Shown here: positions 1 to 7,841 of the stretch, in pieces
Layout of the letters: each line of letters opens with the position of its first letter
Numbering within the stretch: the stretch's first letter is position 1
Assembly: GCA_030019335.1 (NCBI GenBank)
Contig: JASEET010000002.1
Span: 1 to 64,000 of the forward strand
From: Candidatus Bathyarchaeia archaeon
GTDB lineage: Archaea; Thermoproteota; Bathyarchaeia; Bathyarchaeales; Bathycorpusculaceae
Reading direction: 5' to 3'
Length of the DNA: 64,000 nt
Notes under the pieces: model-generated
The model's database searches: none
Seen by the model: the letters and a program-made list of their open reading frames with translations, nothing else
Told to the model about the DNA's origin: nothing
Made by a program: the position numbers and the translations under genes

Positions 1-223
1 CAACATCTTTAACCGCCCTTTCAGCGACAGCCAAATCTTTTAGATCACCCTGAACAAAATCGAAGTGATGATCGTTTAACCACCGCTTAATATTCACCAG
101 CTCGCCACTACTTAAATTATCCACAACCCTAACAAAGTATCCTGCATCCATCAATCGGTCAACCAGATACGACCCTACAAAACCAGCTCCGCCAGTCACT
201 AAAGCCCTAGAAAACTGGTTCAT
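1..223 (-). CDS. NAD-dependent epimerase/dehydratase, N-terminal part (runs off the window)
   Basis: The minus strand is open from an ATG at 221-223 to the window edge, about 74 codons. The product begins MNQFSRALVTGGAGFVGSYL, with the glycine-rich Rossmann motif GGAGFVG at residues 11-17, and continues with an acidic VVDNLSSG segment after beta-2, which fits NAD binding. This is the N-terminus of an extended SDR sugar-nucleotide epimerase/dehydratase (UDP-glucose 4-epimerase type). The substrate cannot be told because the catalytic YxxxK region lies outside. A frameshifted glycosyltransferase upstream on the same strand fits a surface-glycan locus. Confidence 0.85.
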   Translation of the reverse strand, partial: MNQFSRALVTGGAGFVGSYLVDRLMDAGYFVRVVDNLSSGELVNIKRWLNDHHFDFVQGDLKDLAVAERAVKDV

Positions 224-269
224 TTCACAACCCAGAAACATTCCATACTAAAACTGAAACAAAGTATGT

Positions 270-359
270 TTATTCACCAATAAATCTCAAAATCCACCCG
301 ATCGTCCACAGCATGACTATAAACGGAAATAAGACCAAAATCAAAAAGCGGCTCCTCAA
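270..359 (-). CDS. possible 29-residue single-pass membrane peptide
   Basis: Between the epimerase and the glycosyltransferase, a minus-strand frame from TTG (357-359) to TAA (270-272) encodes about 29 residues: a basic start (LRSRF) followed by one strongly hydrophobic segment with two tryptophans and the end RFIGE. The positive-inside start and membrane-helix composition look like a genuine tiny membrane protein, but there is no clear ribosome-binding site and a stop codon lies just upstream. The rest of 224-436 shows nothing else recognisable. Confidence 0.2.
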   Translation of the reverse strand: MRSRFLILVLFPFIVMLWTIGWILRFIGE

Positions 360-436
360 GGCCCTTTACATCTCTAAACCCCATTTCCAACCCTCATCCT
401 ATAAAGCAGTTCCGAACCACAAATAAAGATTCAAAA

Positions 437-1133
437 TCAAGTTAAAGCTTCAGCCAAGATTCTCCTCAAAATAGTGAAGCCATGCCTCAACTTTAACTTC
501 TTTTCTCCTAACCTCTTGCGGTAGTGTATGGGTATCTCCCTAATCTTGTAGCCCTTCCTCTCCACAAGACAGTTGAGTTCCGCTTCCACATCCCTTAGAC
601 CTGGGCTGCCAGTCTTTAATCATCTCCCAGCGTACAACCCTCAACCCAGTCAAGGGATCCCTCATGTTAACCCCGTTCACCATAAAATGCGCAAAAGCCA
701 AAAAACGGTTTCCTAAGTAATAGGCACTTCTAACATTAGCCATCCCAAACGGCTTGTCAAACCTGTCTCCACAAACCATCCCCACCTCAGGGTTTTCCTC
801 CAAAACCCCAATCATACGGGGAATGTACTCAGCAGGATAAGTGAAATCCGCATCTATGAAAACTGCATACTTAGGATCCGCATACCTTAAAAGTTTAAGG
901 GCTTTCCCTATGGCGTCTCCCTTACCCTTCCCATCCTGAAAAACAACATCCAAACCCAACCTTTTAGCAACATCCACCGTCCCATCAGAGCTATTTCCAT
1001 CAACAACAAGAATGTAAGGCTTATTTAAAAACTGCATAACCTCCAATACGGTAGCAGCTAACCCTTCCTCCTCATTCAAAGTTGGAATCAGCACAACCAC
1101 ATCTGAGTTTACATACTCATCCAAAGCATTCAC
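437..1133 (-). pseudogene. family 2 glycosyltransferase (dolichyl-phosphate sugar transferase type), frameshifted
   Basis: The first ~180 residues form a GT-A fold: VVLIPTLNEEEG near residue 13, VVDGNSSDGT near 43, KGKGDAIGKAL near 69, and the metal-binding FIDADFTYP (DAD) near 92. The family transfers a nucleotide sugar to a polyprenyl phosphate at the membrane (DPM1/AglJ-like). The continuous frame ends in an atypical tail stopping at 540. In the neighbouring frame from about 595 to the TGA at 437-439 the expected C-terminus continues: DVEAELNCLVERKGYKIRE, then a YRKRLGEKKLKLRHGF-type end. One indel near 595 therefore splits the gene. Full length would be about 232 residues. Cause (assembly error or real mutation) is unknown. 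Confidence 0.8.
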
Positions 1134-1298
1134 TAACTCCTAAACCAGACCCGAACCTGTTCTCCATCGAATCTTGGGCGCCTTTCTCCCTCAACCTCAA
1201 ATAAAACCAGCTTAATCCCCGAATAAAAACGCCTATGGAAAAACCAGAAATTTTTCTATATCAATGTTCTGAACGCTAAACCTCAAATTTAAACCAGC

Positions 1299-1922
1299 CT
1301 AAACACCAGTCATGTTCAACCATAAGCCAACAAAACGATTATGAAATTCAAAATCGCGGGATTCAACATTGTATATCCAAAGCTCCATGAAGAACTGATA
1401 ATAGTAACCATTATTTTCAGCATCCCATGAAGCCCCCTTATCAACGTTAAAAGTCACACCGTTTATCATCAAACTTCCAACAAAAGACCTGTTCTCAGAA
1501 AAGGAAACACTGGAAAATGAAAACCTTAACGGAGCCTCCCAACTCTTTCCATCCTCAACAAAAAGGCGAAACTCAAACAACGGCGGAAGCGGGCTGGTCG
1601 TCCCAGCAGTGGCATTAGGCAAAGACTCAGTCTGACTCCTAAACTTAACATAAACCACATAATATGCGGAGCAACCCATATGGTTGCCAACACCAACATA
1701 AACCAAATAATTCACATCAGCCCTAACATTAAAGGGATAATCCTCAGCCATATGCCCAGGACCCAAAACCCAAAGCTCAGAAAACCTTTCCCCGCCATGC
1801 AAATGCAAAACAAGGCTAAACGTCGGAGAGGCAAATAACAGAATCCCAATTAACCCGACGGATGCGAAGACAAGCCTGTAATCATCAAGCTTCAACATCA
1901 GCGGCAACCCCAAGCTACTCAA
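1299..1922 (-). CDS. secreted or membrane-anchored DUF1616-like surface protein
   Basis: This 207-residue protein has a hydrophobic segment at about residues 17-38 that would act as signal or anchor, then an extracellular region rich in Tyr, Phe and Asn with several NxS/T sequons. The stretch ERFSELWVLGPGHMAEDYP followed by a VGVGNH segment resembles the extracellular repeat of archaeal DUF1616 proteins (LGP..xAExYP, then a GxxNHE strand). It is shorter than usual DUF1616 proteins and has only the anchor helix. The start may be the internal Met at residue 9. Function unknown; a cell-envelope role is inferred. Confidence 0.55.
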   Translation of the reverse strand: MSSLGLPLMLKLDDYRLVFASVGLIGILLFASPTFSLVLHLHGGERFSELWVLGPGHMAEDYPFNVRADVNYLVYVGVGNHMGCSAYYVVYVKFRSQTESLPNATAGTTSPLPPLFEFRLFVEDGKSWEAPLRFSFSSVSFSENRSFVGSLMINGVTFNVDKGASWDAENNGYYYQFFMELWIYNVESRDFEFHNRFVGLWLNMTGV

Positions 1923-1990
1923 TAAAAAAACTTCTAGAAAGGGTTAAATGTTCGTATACGTTTAACAACAAATGTATATGAGGGTTTAAC

Positions 1991-2299
1991 ATGGCGATAA
2001 TCACCACACGAGTCCCAGAGGAATTAGCAAAGGAAGTTGAAAGAATAGCACAAGCCGAGGCTTTGGACAAATCAACAACAATAAAACGACTCCTAATCAA
2101 AGCAGTGGAAGCATGGAAAATGGACCACGCGCTAAAACTGTATCAAGAGGGGAAAATATCGATTGGAAAGGCTGCTGAAATCGCAGGTGTATCCCTTTGG
2201 GAAATCATTGACAACATACTTAAACGAAAAATCCCCCTACAAATGAGCAGAGAAGATCTGGAAGAGGATTTGAAAGCCGCGTCAGCGGAGTCGTGGTAA
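1991..2299 (+). CDS. UPF0175-family antitoxin
   Basis: 102 residues. The first ~45 residues (ITTRVPEELAKEVERIAQAE, then DKSTTIKRLL) look like a ribbon-helix-helix DNA-binding unit. The remainder (ALKLYQEGKISIGKAAEIAG, then VSLWEIIDNI) matches the UPF0175 helix-turn-helix signature. It would bind and neutralise the PIN protein encoded immediately downstream and repress the pair's promoter. Its TAA stop (2297-2299) overlaps the toxin's GTG start at 2293, indicating translational coupling. Upstream, around 1960-1985, is an AT-rich stretch that could hold the promoter. Confidence 0.85.
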   Translation: MAIITTRVPEELAKEVERIAQAEALDKSTTIKRLLIKAVEAWKMDHALKLYQEGKISIGKAAEIAGVSLWEIIDNILKRKIPLQMSREDLEEDLKAASAESW

Positions 2300-2817
2300 C
2301 CTTCTCTGCTATAGTTGTAGACGCTGGACCCCTAATCCATCTCGCCCACATAAACAAACTCGACCTACTACACGCTCTTTTTAAAGAAATCCACATACCC
2401 AACGCGGTGAAAACCGAAACAGTGGACAAAGGCAAAACTCAGGGATACGTGGATGCAATTGCAATAGAGAAAGCAGTTTCCTCTGGATGGATCAAAGTAG
2501 CTCAAGCCAAACCTAACGCCGAAAAGTTAGCTAAAGAAGCAAACATAAGCATAGGCGAAGCTGAAGCTATAATCCTAGCAAAAAAGATGGAAACCACAAA
2601 GCTGCTCATCGATGACGCCCGAGCCAGAAAAATCGCACAAACCCTAGGATTAAAACCCCACGGAACAATCTACGTTCTCAAACTAGCACTGGTCAAAAAG
2701 ATAATATCTAAAAAAGAATACAAACAATCGCTTCAAAAAGCCCTTAACACCGGCCTATATCTCACAACAGAACTGTACATGCGAGCACTTAAAAACGCAA
2801 GTGCGCTGGAACGTTAG
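2293..2817 (+). CDS. DUF3368-type PIN-domain toxin
   Basis: 174 residues, GTG start at 2293 inside the antitoxin stop. The N-terminus VVDAGPLIHLAHINKLDLL carries the first catalytic aspartate of a PIN nuclease. GEAEAIILA near residue 97 supplies the conserved acidic residues and LIDDARARKIA near 112 the D-D motif, all as in DUF3368 proteins, which pair with UPF0175 antitoxins. Predicted activity is Mg-dependent RNA cleavage. The length is normal and all acidic motifs are visible, so the pair looks intact. A chromosomal toxin-antitoxin cassette beside broken genes fits an accessory region. Confidence 0.85.
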   Translation: MVTFSAIVVDAGPLIHLAHINKLDLLHALFKEIHIPNAVKTETVDKGKTQGYVDAIAIEKAVSSGWIKVAQAKPNAEKLAKEANISIGEAEAIILAKKMETTKLLIDDARARKIAQTLGLKPHGTIYVLKLALVKKIISKKEYKQSLQKALNTGLYLTTELYMRALKNASALER

Positions 2818-2851
2818 CCAACCCGACATAGGCGAAAATAACCTATAATCC

Positions 2852-3411
2852 TCAATCTTCAACATCAACGGCAATCTCAGGCTTCATCTTCAACAATTTC
2901 TCCGCGTAAGCGCGCCTAAACCAACGCCAAACGAAAAATAACACTGCGAGAAATGTAGCACCTCCCACCCATGAAAATGTCAGCGTTTGCAAGACAGCCT
3001 TCTGCGCATCAGCCAAAGCTGAACTCTTGAGGCTTAAAGCCTCCCCTACAACGCCATCCGCCAGCACAGAACACTCTTCAACCCTACTAACAGCTTCGCT
3101 GAAATTCCCAACTCTGTCTTGATGAATTTGCCCCATCCGCCGACAATGGGGTCAGGAGCATAAATGCAACCCTGAGAGGCCCAAAACTCAACAACTTCAG
3201 AAAAACTTGGAGCCTTAGCATCCCTGCTCGCGAAAATAACAAAGCCACGATCCATAAAAACCAAGGGGTAATCCCGAACAGCCACCCCCTCAGCCCTAAC
3301 CCTATCATCAAACCGCTCCCTCCACAAAAGCCTCCACTCCTCCTTAAGCCTCCTCAAAAACTCATCCCGCTTAACACGTTCACTGCTACTCACTAACCCA
3401 ATCCCTCCCAC
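2852..3411 (-). pseudogene. frameshifted gene for a C-terminally membrane-anchored protein
   Basis: Two overlapping minus-strand frames appear to be one gene. The upstream frame (3411 down to about 3110) encodes a charged domain: DEFLRRLKEEWRLLWRERF, then a core LVFMDRGFVIFASRDAKAP. The downstream frame (3136 to 2852) continues with a coiled segment SEAVSRVEECSVLADG and a transmembrane helix with a basic RWFRRAYAEKLLK tail. The overlap near 3110-3136 reads ...FIKTELG in one frame and GNFSEAVSR in the other, consistent with one indel. The N-terminus also lacks an obvious signal, so the copy may be truncated. Family not recognised. Confidence 0.4.
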
Positions 3412-3644
3412 AGGAGCGGACTTGAAACATCATAGACAGGAATAGCCATCAAAGCCTAAACGCTTCTTCCTCTCCTCTTCCCACTCAGTGACAAAACTAG
3501 TTGTCAAAATCTCTTTATAAACCGTATAGAATGAAAAATCTAGGATAATTGTCGAGAAGAAAACAACATCATCTCTAGAGCAAACCAAACTTTGGCTAGA
3601 CATCTAACCTAAACCTTAAAAATTAACATAACAGCTTAAAAACC

Positions 3645-4007
3645 ATGCTAAGCACAACAGACATATTAACAACAATCAAAGAAGAAGAAACCTATAACAT
3701 CAAACAACTGGCAAAGAAGCTGGAAATACCAACTGAGGAGCTGGAAAAGATAATAAAAAACCTCAGGGAACACGACCTCTTAGAGTATAACGAACAAACA
3801 GGAGAAGTAAAGCTACCCTCATGGCTTATCAACATTGACAAGGAAGTTGAAAACATAAAACCCGCAACTGGAACCATACTTCTCCCAAAAAATCAGGAAA
3901 TAACACTACAAGACGTCGTCATCGGAAATTTCACAGATAAAGACCTTGAACTGAACGTCAGATTAAAGATGAAGCTGAAAGAAATCGCCTTATGCAAAGT
4001 AACCTAA
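3645..4007 (+). CDS. small winged-helix protein
   Basis: 120 residues from ATG 3645. Residues 1-55 form a helix-turn-helix: LTTIKEEETYNIKQLAKKL, then TEELEKIIKNLREHDLLEYN, followed by a wing-like EQTGEVKLPSWL. This layout is typical of archaeal winged-helix transcription regulators. The second half (ATGTILLPKNQEITLQDVVI, then NFTDKDLELNVRLKMKLKE) is a beta-rich domain that I do not recognise, possibly for sensing or dimerisation. An AT-rich leader with TTAAAAATTAA near 3617 may hold the promoter. Target unknown. Confidence 0.65.
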   Translation: MLSTTDILTTIKEEETYNIKQLAKKLEIPTEELEKIIKNLREHDLLEYNEQTGEVKLPSWLINIDKEVENIKPATGTILLPKNQEITLQDVVIGNFTDKDLELNVRLKMKLKEIALCKVT

Positions 4008-4259
4008 CCACGTAAAGCTGACTTAACTTCTTTCAACTTGTTCAAAAGAAGCTTACCCCTCTCCATTGTGCGATACACAACAGAACCGTCACCATGGCGC
4101 ATATTGCTGATTAACCCCTTATCCAAAGCCATAAACAAATACTTCCTAAGGGTTGAATAGCTCAAATTCGCCTTATACAAGATGAGTAATCCTCACACAA
4201 TTCAAACATACACTTAAAACATCCATGAGAATCTCAACTTCTCCCCTTCGACGCCCCAC
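4004..4259 (-). pseudogene. archaeal winged-helix regulator (HTH_45-like), frameshifted
   Basis: Reading the minus strand from GTG at 4257-4259 gives VGRRRGEVEILMDVLSVCLN, then CVRITHLV and a stop. Shifting one base near 4170 gives YKANLSYSTLRKYLFMALDK, GLISNMRHGDGSVVYRTMER, then GKLLLNKLKEVKSALRG and TAG at 4004-4006. Together these form the classic ~85-residue archaeal winged helix in which a THIMYKANLSY-like segment joins the two halves. A single indel therefore interrupts it. Its end overlaps the end of the convergent gene at 3645-4007 by a few bases. Confidence 0.7.
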
Positions 4260-4533
4260 GCTATCACCAACCTAATAACCAGAAGTATACATACATATTA
4301 GAGAAAACGCTAATAAAACTGCAACACTTCTACAAAGCCCTCCAAAACTTAGGCTACTACTTAATAAAAGAAATTCTGAGCATGTAAACTAACGAGTTCA
4401 ATAATAGAAGAGCTGAAGAATGAAAAACCTTTCACCCGCCTCCTGTCTTGGTGGTGCTTCCGAAAAGAATACTATAAATGTCGACGCTGCGGATAGGCAT
4501 GGAAAAAAAGGGAACCAAACTCGTGAATGTACG
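4260..4533 (+). other. gene-poor stretch with a possible short coding remnant
   Basis: No complete gene is convincing here. A plus-strand frame ending at TAA about 4387 reads YILEKTLIKLQHFYKALQNL, then GYYLIKEILSM, and looks protein-like but has no start. A later frame ending near 4492 contains a CRRCG-like motif. These are best regarded as decayed pieces in a region already rich in broken genes. No RNA gene or repeat was seen. Confidence 0.25.
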
Positions 4534-5085
4534 TTAAGAAGGGTATTTCTTTTCTTCAATGATGTCTCCGGAAACAGTTATCAAAAGGTTGTTTCCGTTA
4601 AGCGAAACCACCCTATGTTTTCTTTCCAAATTGTAAAATCTCCAGAATGATTCTGGAATCTGAAAAACCATTTTTCCTTCAGCTTCTTGTATAGGAATCT
4701 TTTCCAGAAAACAAGATATTTCTTTCCACTCAGGCACTTCACAGCCTGAAACACCTATCGTTGAACTGTCCAATGCGTAAACAAAAGCAGATTCATTCCA
4801 AACTGGATTAGCGCGCGCCAACAGTTCAGTTGGAACTTCTATTATGTTTAGCGGCTTCTGGTCTTTCGGATAAACAAGATTTACTCGCCTACCGTTTCTT
4901 ATAAGAACTCTAACGAAAATTTTATTTGCCTTGAGCAAACGTCTTATAGAGCCGTCAACATGACCAGCTTTCCATTTCAATTTCTTTCCTAACTCGTATT
5001 GAGAGAGACCTGGGTATTTCTCGATAATATCCAATAGAATTTCGTCTGATTCTCTGCCTCTTTTGTTTCGTTTTTGTTTTGTCAT
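4534..5085 (-). CDS. winged-helix DNA-binding protein, unknown role
   Basis: 183 residues. After a very basic start (MTKQKRNKRGRES) comes a MarR/Lrp-like winged helix: DEILLDIIEKYPGLSQYELG, then KKLKWKAGHVDGSIRRLL and KANKIFVRVLIRNGRR. The C-terminal half contains a FQIPESFWRFYNLERKHRVV segment followed by a short beta-rich end, suggestive of a swapped-hairpin (AbrB-like) fold, but that is a weak impression. It lies upstream of a terminase remnant on the same strand, so it could be a phage- or plasmid-derived regulator. The gene looks intact; a TATA-like AATAGTTGG/TATTTAAAT region precedes it near 5130-5150. Confidence 0.65.
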   Translation of the reverse strand: MTKQKRNKRGRESDEILLDIIEKYPGLSQYELGKKLKWKAGHVDGSIRRLLKANKIFVRVLIRNGRRVNLVYPKDQKPLNIIEVPTELLARANPVWNESAFVYALDSSTIGVSGCEVPEWKEISCFLEKIPIQEAEGKMVFQIPESFWRFYNLERKHRVVSLNGNNLLITVSGDIIEEKKYPS

Positions 5086-5134
5086 TTTCGTTTACTTACC
5101 TAACCCCTTACCTACATACTTACCTAACTAATAG

Positions 5135-5515
5135 TTGGTGAACTATTTAAATTTTTGGAATATTCCAAAACACTCAAATACGGGGGGCCATGTAAATAGG
5201 CTCATGTTTCGTTCTCAACCGCTTAATTGGATAAAACAGCACAGAAGTTTTACAAGTAAAGAATGGTTTGAAAGCCAAGTTAGATATGGCGTATGGATAA
5301 GAGAACGGAACAAGCCAAATCAATATCTGATATACGCAACGATCATCGAGAAAATAAAACGTTGCCCCACCCACGTTGTAGTTTATCACGCTCACGTCTT
5401 AAGAAAAGGAAGTTGACACTCTCCCCACTAAAGTCAGGAAGATTCTCGGCTCCTCAGCCTCTACGGCTTCATTATACCGAGTTTTGGGCTGTGTCAAGCC
5501 AGCCCCTGCTAAACC
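5135..5515. other. gene-poor stretch with a possible IS200/IS605-type end
   Basis: A plus-strand frame (5186-5416) encodes about 75 residues (MFRSQPLNWIKQHRSFTSKE, then WFESQVRYGVWIRERNKPNQ) without a recognised family. It is directly followed at 5414-5445 by GTTGACACTCTCCCC and a GGAAGATTCTCGG segment, resembling the GACACTC-CCC...GATTC ends often seen beside tnpB genes of IS200/IS605-like elements. No transposase gene is present. I regard this as a possible transposon scar next to the terminase remnant; nothing else is supported. Confidence 0.3.
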
Positions 5516-5776
5516 TTAAAAGAATATAAACGAGTCAGGCTTGCCTTCTGTTTCGTGCCTTGTTGCTGCAACGCTGAGGGCTAACGCCCAGAATTTGTCA
5601 TCATGCGTATTTTCAGGGTAATTAAACTTGATTTTTCCGTCCTTCGTGAGCTCAAACCGTTCGATGTTCAGCTCTGCAATTAAATCGCTGTCGTAAGGTA
5701 TTTTCAGCGTTTTTTGAACCATGCATTGTTTCAGATAACTCGCCATCTTCTCTTTCATTGGTTGTGTGAATTTCAA
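5516..5776 (-). pseudogene. C-terminal fragment of a phage-type terminase large subunit
   Basis: 86 residues matching the end of the RNase H-like nuclease domain of large terminases: IPYDSDLIAELNIERFELTK, then NYPENTHDDKFWALALSVAA. The HDD-[KR]-FWALALA signature contains the last metal-binding aspartate of the nuclease. Full-length large terminases are about 400-500 residues and also carry an ATPase motor; all of that is missing. The remnant marks a former provirus insertion. No portal, capsid or integrase gene is found nearby. Confidence 0.7.
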
Positions 5777-5836
5777 TCCATTTAAAACTTATAATCATTA
5801 AACAGGAAAAGAAATAGCGGGAAAAGAGGAAGTCAA

Positions 5837-6349
5837 ATGGGTTATATTTATTTATACACTGGGACGGGAGCTGGAAAAACAGCAAATGCTTTAGGCTTGG
5901 CACTGCGTTCTGTTGGACACAAACGAAAAGTCGTCATAATCCAGTTTCTAAAATGGTGGAAGAACACTGGTGAGTATAAGATTCGGAAAATGCTCGCGCC
6001 TTATTATGAAATCTACCAGTTTGGACGTGAAGGCTGGCATGGACTAGATAACTTGGGTGAAGAAGACAAAAGGTTAGCCTGCAAAGCCTTAAAATTCGCT
6101 GAGAAAATCATTAAGGAGAAAAAGCCGCATCTGCTGGTTCTAGACGAGATTAATTTGGCTTTACACTGCAAGCTTTTAGAAGTAAAAGAAGTTTTGGAAT
6201 TCCTGAACAAAATTCCAAAGAAAACCGATGTTGTTTTGACGGGAAGATTCGCCCCAAAAGAACTTATAGACCGAGCAGAGTTTGTAAACGAATTAGTTGA
6301 TGTTAAACATCCAAAGGAAATGGTTACAACAAAAGGAATACAATATTAA
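5837..6349 (+). CDS. cobA: cob(I)alamin adenosyltransferase (CobA/BtuR type)
   Basis: 170 residues. Transfers the adenosyl group of ATP to Co(I) corrinoid, forming adenosylcobalamin in the cytosol. P-loop YTGTGAGKTANALGLALRS at residues 7-25 uses the family's reversed-fold Walker A. Further motifs are VVIIQFLKWWKNTGE near 34, the LLVLDEINLAL Walker B near 98, and VVLTGR near 130. Length is typical of the archaeal form. It starts with ATG 5837, about 60 bases after a terminase remnant on the other strand. Shows that the cell uses or salvages corrinoid, as does the putative uptake pair at 33.6-35.0 kb. Confidence 0.93.
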   Translation: MGYIYLYTGTGAGKTANALGLALRSVGHKRKVVIIQFLKWWKNTGEYKIRKMLAPYYEIYQFGREGWHGLDNLGEEDKRLACKALKFAEKIIKEKKPHLLVLDEINLALHCKLLEVKEVLEFLNKIPKKTDVVLTGRFAPKELIDRAEFVNELVDVKHPKEMVTTKGIQY

Positions 6350-6412
6350 AATTTTCAAAAGGCTAAGATTTAACAATAATTTGAAAAGCTTAAAGAAGCT
6401 ATTGCTCATTTA

Positions 6413-7834
6413 GTGTTAATTCTATTGGTGAATCCATTGGGCAAGCACACTCACCCATATATTCCGAATTCTCTGCCGGAAATCAAACGAGAAATGATGC
6501 GGGAAATGGGCATAAAAAGCATAAATGAATTGTATGCGGATATTCCTGAAAAGTACCGTTTAAAAAAGCTGTTGAATCTTCCAGACGCCTTATCAGAATT
6601 TGAGGTGAAAACGCACGTAGAGAGTTTGCTTTCAAAGAACAAGACATGTAGTGACATGCCAGTATTTTTGGGTGCTGGGTGCTGGCCTCATTATGTTCCA
6701 GCTGCCGTTAAAGAAATTGTTCAACGTAGTGAGCTGCTTACCTCTTATACACCTTATCAGCCTGAAATTTCGCATGGTATGCTTCAAGCTCTCTTCGAAT
6801 ATCAGAGTATGATTTGTGAGCTAACCGGTATGGAAGTTGCCAACTGTTCCATGTATGACTGGGCTTCAGCATTGGGTGAAGCCGCTCGCATGGCATCCCG
6901 CCTGACAAGGCGAAGCGAGATTTTGATTCCTAAAATCATCCATCCGGAAAGAGCTGCAACGCTGCATGTTTATGATGAACCAGCTGGGCTCTCAGTAAAG
7001 CAGATTGCATACAACAGCGAAACCGGACAAATCAGCCTCGAAGACCTAAGAAGTAAAATTTCGGACAAAACAGCGGCAGTCTACATCGAGAATCCATCCT
7101 ATTTGGGCTTTATTGAAACGCAGGTTTACGAAATCAGTAAAGAGATACATGAGCATGGTGCCCTTTTTATAGTAGGTGTTGACCCGACGTCTCTTGGAAT
7201 TCTAAAACCACCAGGCGAATACGATGCGGACATTGTGGTTGGCGAAGCACAATCCTTGGGAAATTCTATGAATTTTGGCGGTCCACTTTTAGGAATATTT
7301 GCTTGTCGTGATGATTTGAAATTGATTAGGCAGATGCCCGGTCGCATAATTGGTATGACAACAACTCTAGATGGTAGTAGGCAAGGTTTTTGCATGGCTT
7401 TGCAGACACGTGAACAGCATATTAGACGTGAGAAAGCAACATCTAACATTTGTTCTAATGAGGCTCTATGCGCCGTAGCTGCGGCTGTTTACATGTCTTT
7501 GCTTGGACCAGAAGGCTTACGAGAACTTGGCGAAACAATCATGTATAAGGCAAATTACGCAATACATTTGCTCTCGAAAATAAATGGTGTCAAAACTCCA
7601 GTTTTCAAATCCGCCCACTTTAAGGAGTTCACTGTAAACTTTGATGGAACAGACTTAAGCGTTAAAAAGGTGCATGAAAAGCTTTTGCAGTGTGGGATTC
7701 ATGATGGTAAAGATGTCTCAAAGGAGTTTCCTGAGCTCGGCAAAACAGCCCTATACTGTGTAACTGAAATCCATTCTGAAGAGGATATTGAGCGTCTTGC
7801 AGCGACTTTAGAGGAGATTTTAATTGGAAGGTGA
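6413..7834 (+). CDS. gcvPA: glycine dehydrogenase (decarboxylating) subunit 1
   Basis: About 470 residues. With GcvPB it forms the PLP-dependent P-protein that decarboxylates glycine and passes the aminomethyl group to the lipoyl arm of GcvH. Family signatures: HPYIPNSLPEIKREMMREMG at the N-terminus, FLGAGCWPHYVPAAVKEI near 85, TSYTPYQPEISHGMLQALFE near 108, and EAQSLGNSMNFGGPLLGIFA near 275. As expected for the A subunit, the PLP lysine is in GcvPB. Start: GTG 6413 is possible, but GTG 6428 (MNPLGKHTHPYIP) better fits relatives. It overlaps gcvPB. No gcvT or gcvH is in the window. Confidence 0.95.
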   Translation: MLILLVNPLGKHTHPYIPNSLPEIKREMMREMGIKSINELYADIPEKYRLKKLLNLPDALSEFEVKTHVESLLSKNKTCSDMPVFLGAGCWPHYVPAAVKEIVQRSELLTSYTPYQPEISHGMLQALFEYQSMICELTGMEVANCSMYDWASALGEAARMASRLTRRSEILIPKIIHPERAATLHVYDEPAGLSVKQIAYNSETGQISLEDLRSKISDKTAAVYIENPSYLGFIETQVYEISKEIHEHGALFIVGVDPTSLGILKPPGEYDADIVVGEAQSLGNSMNFGGPLLGIFACRDDLKLIRQMPGRIIGMTTTLDGSRQGFCMALQTREQHIRREKATSNICSNEALCAVAAAVYMSLLGPEGLRELGETIMYKANYAIHLLSKINGVKTPVFKSAHFKEFTVNFDGTDLSVKKVHEKLLQCGIHDGKDVSKEFPELGKTALYCVTEIHSEEDIERLAATLEEILIGR

Positions 7835-7841
7835 AAATGGA

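Noticed and set aside
4420-4650. Plus-strand ORF of 76 codons
   Set aside because: Lies over the end of the minus-strand HTH gene; odd composition with no family pattern.
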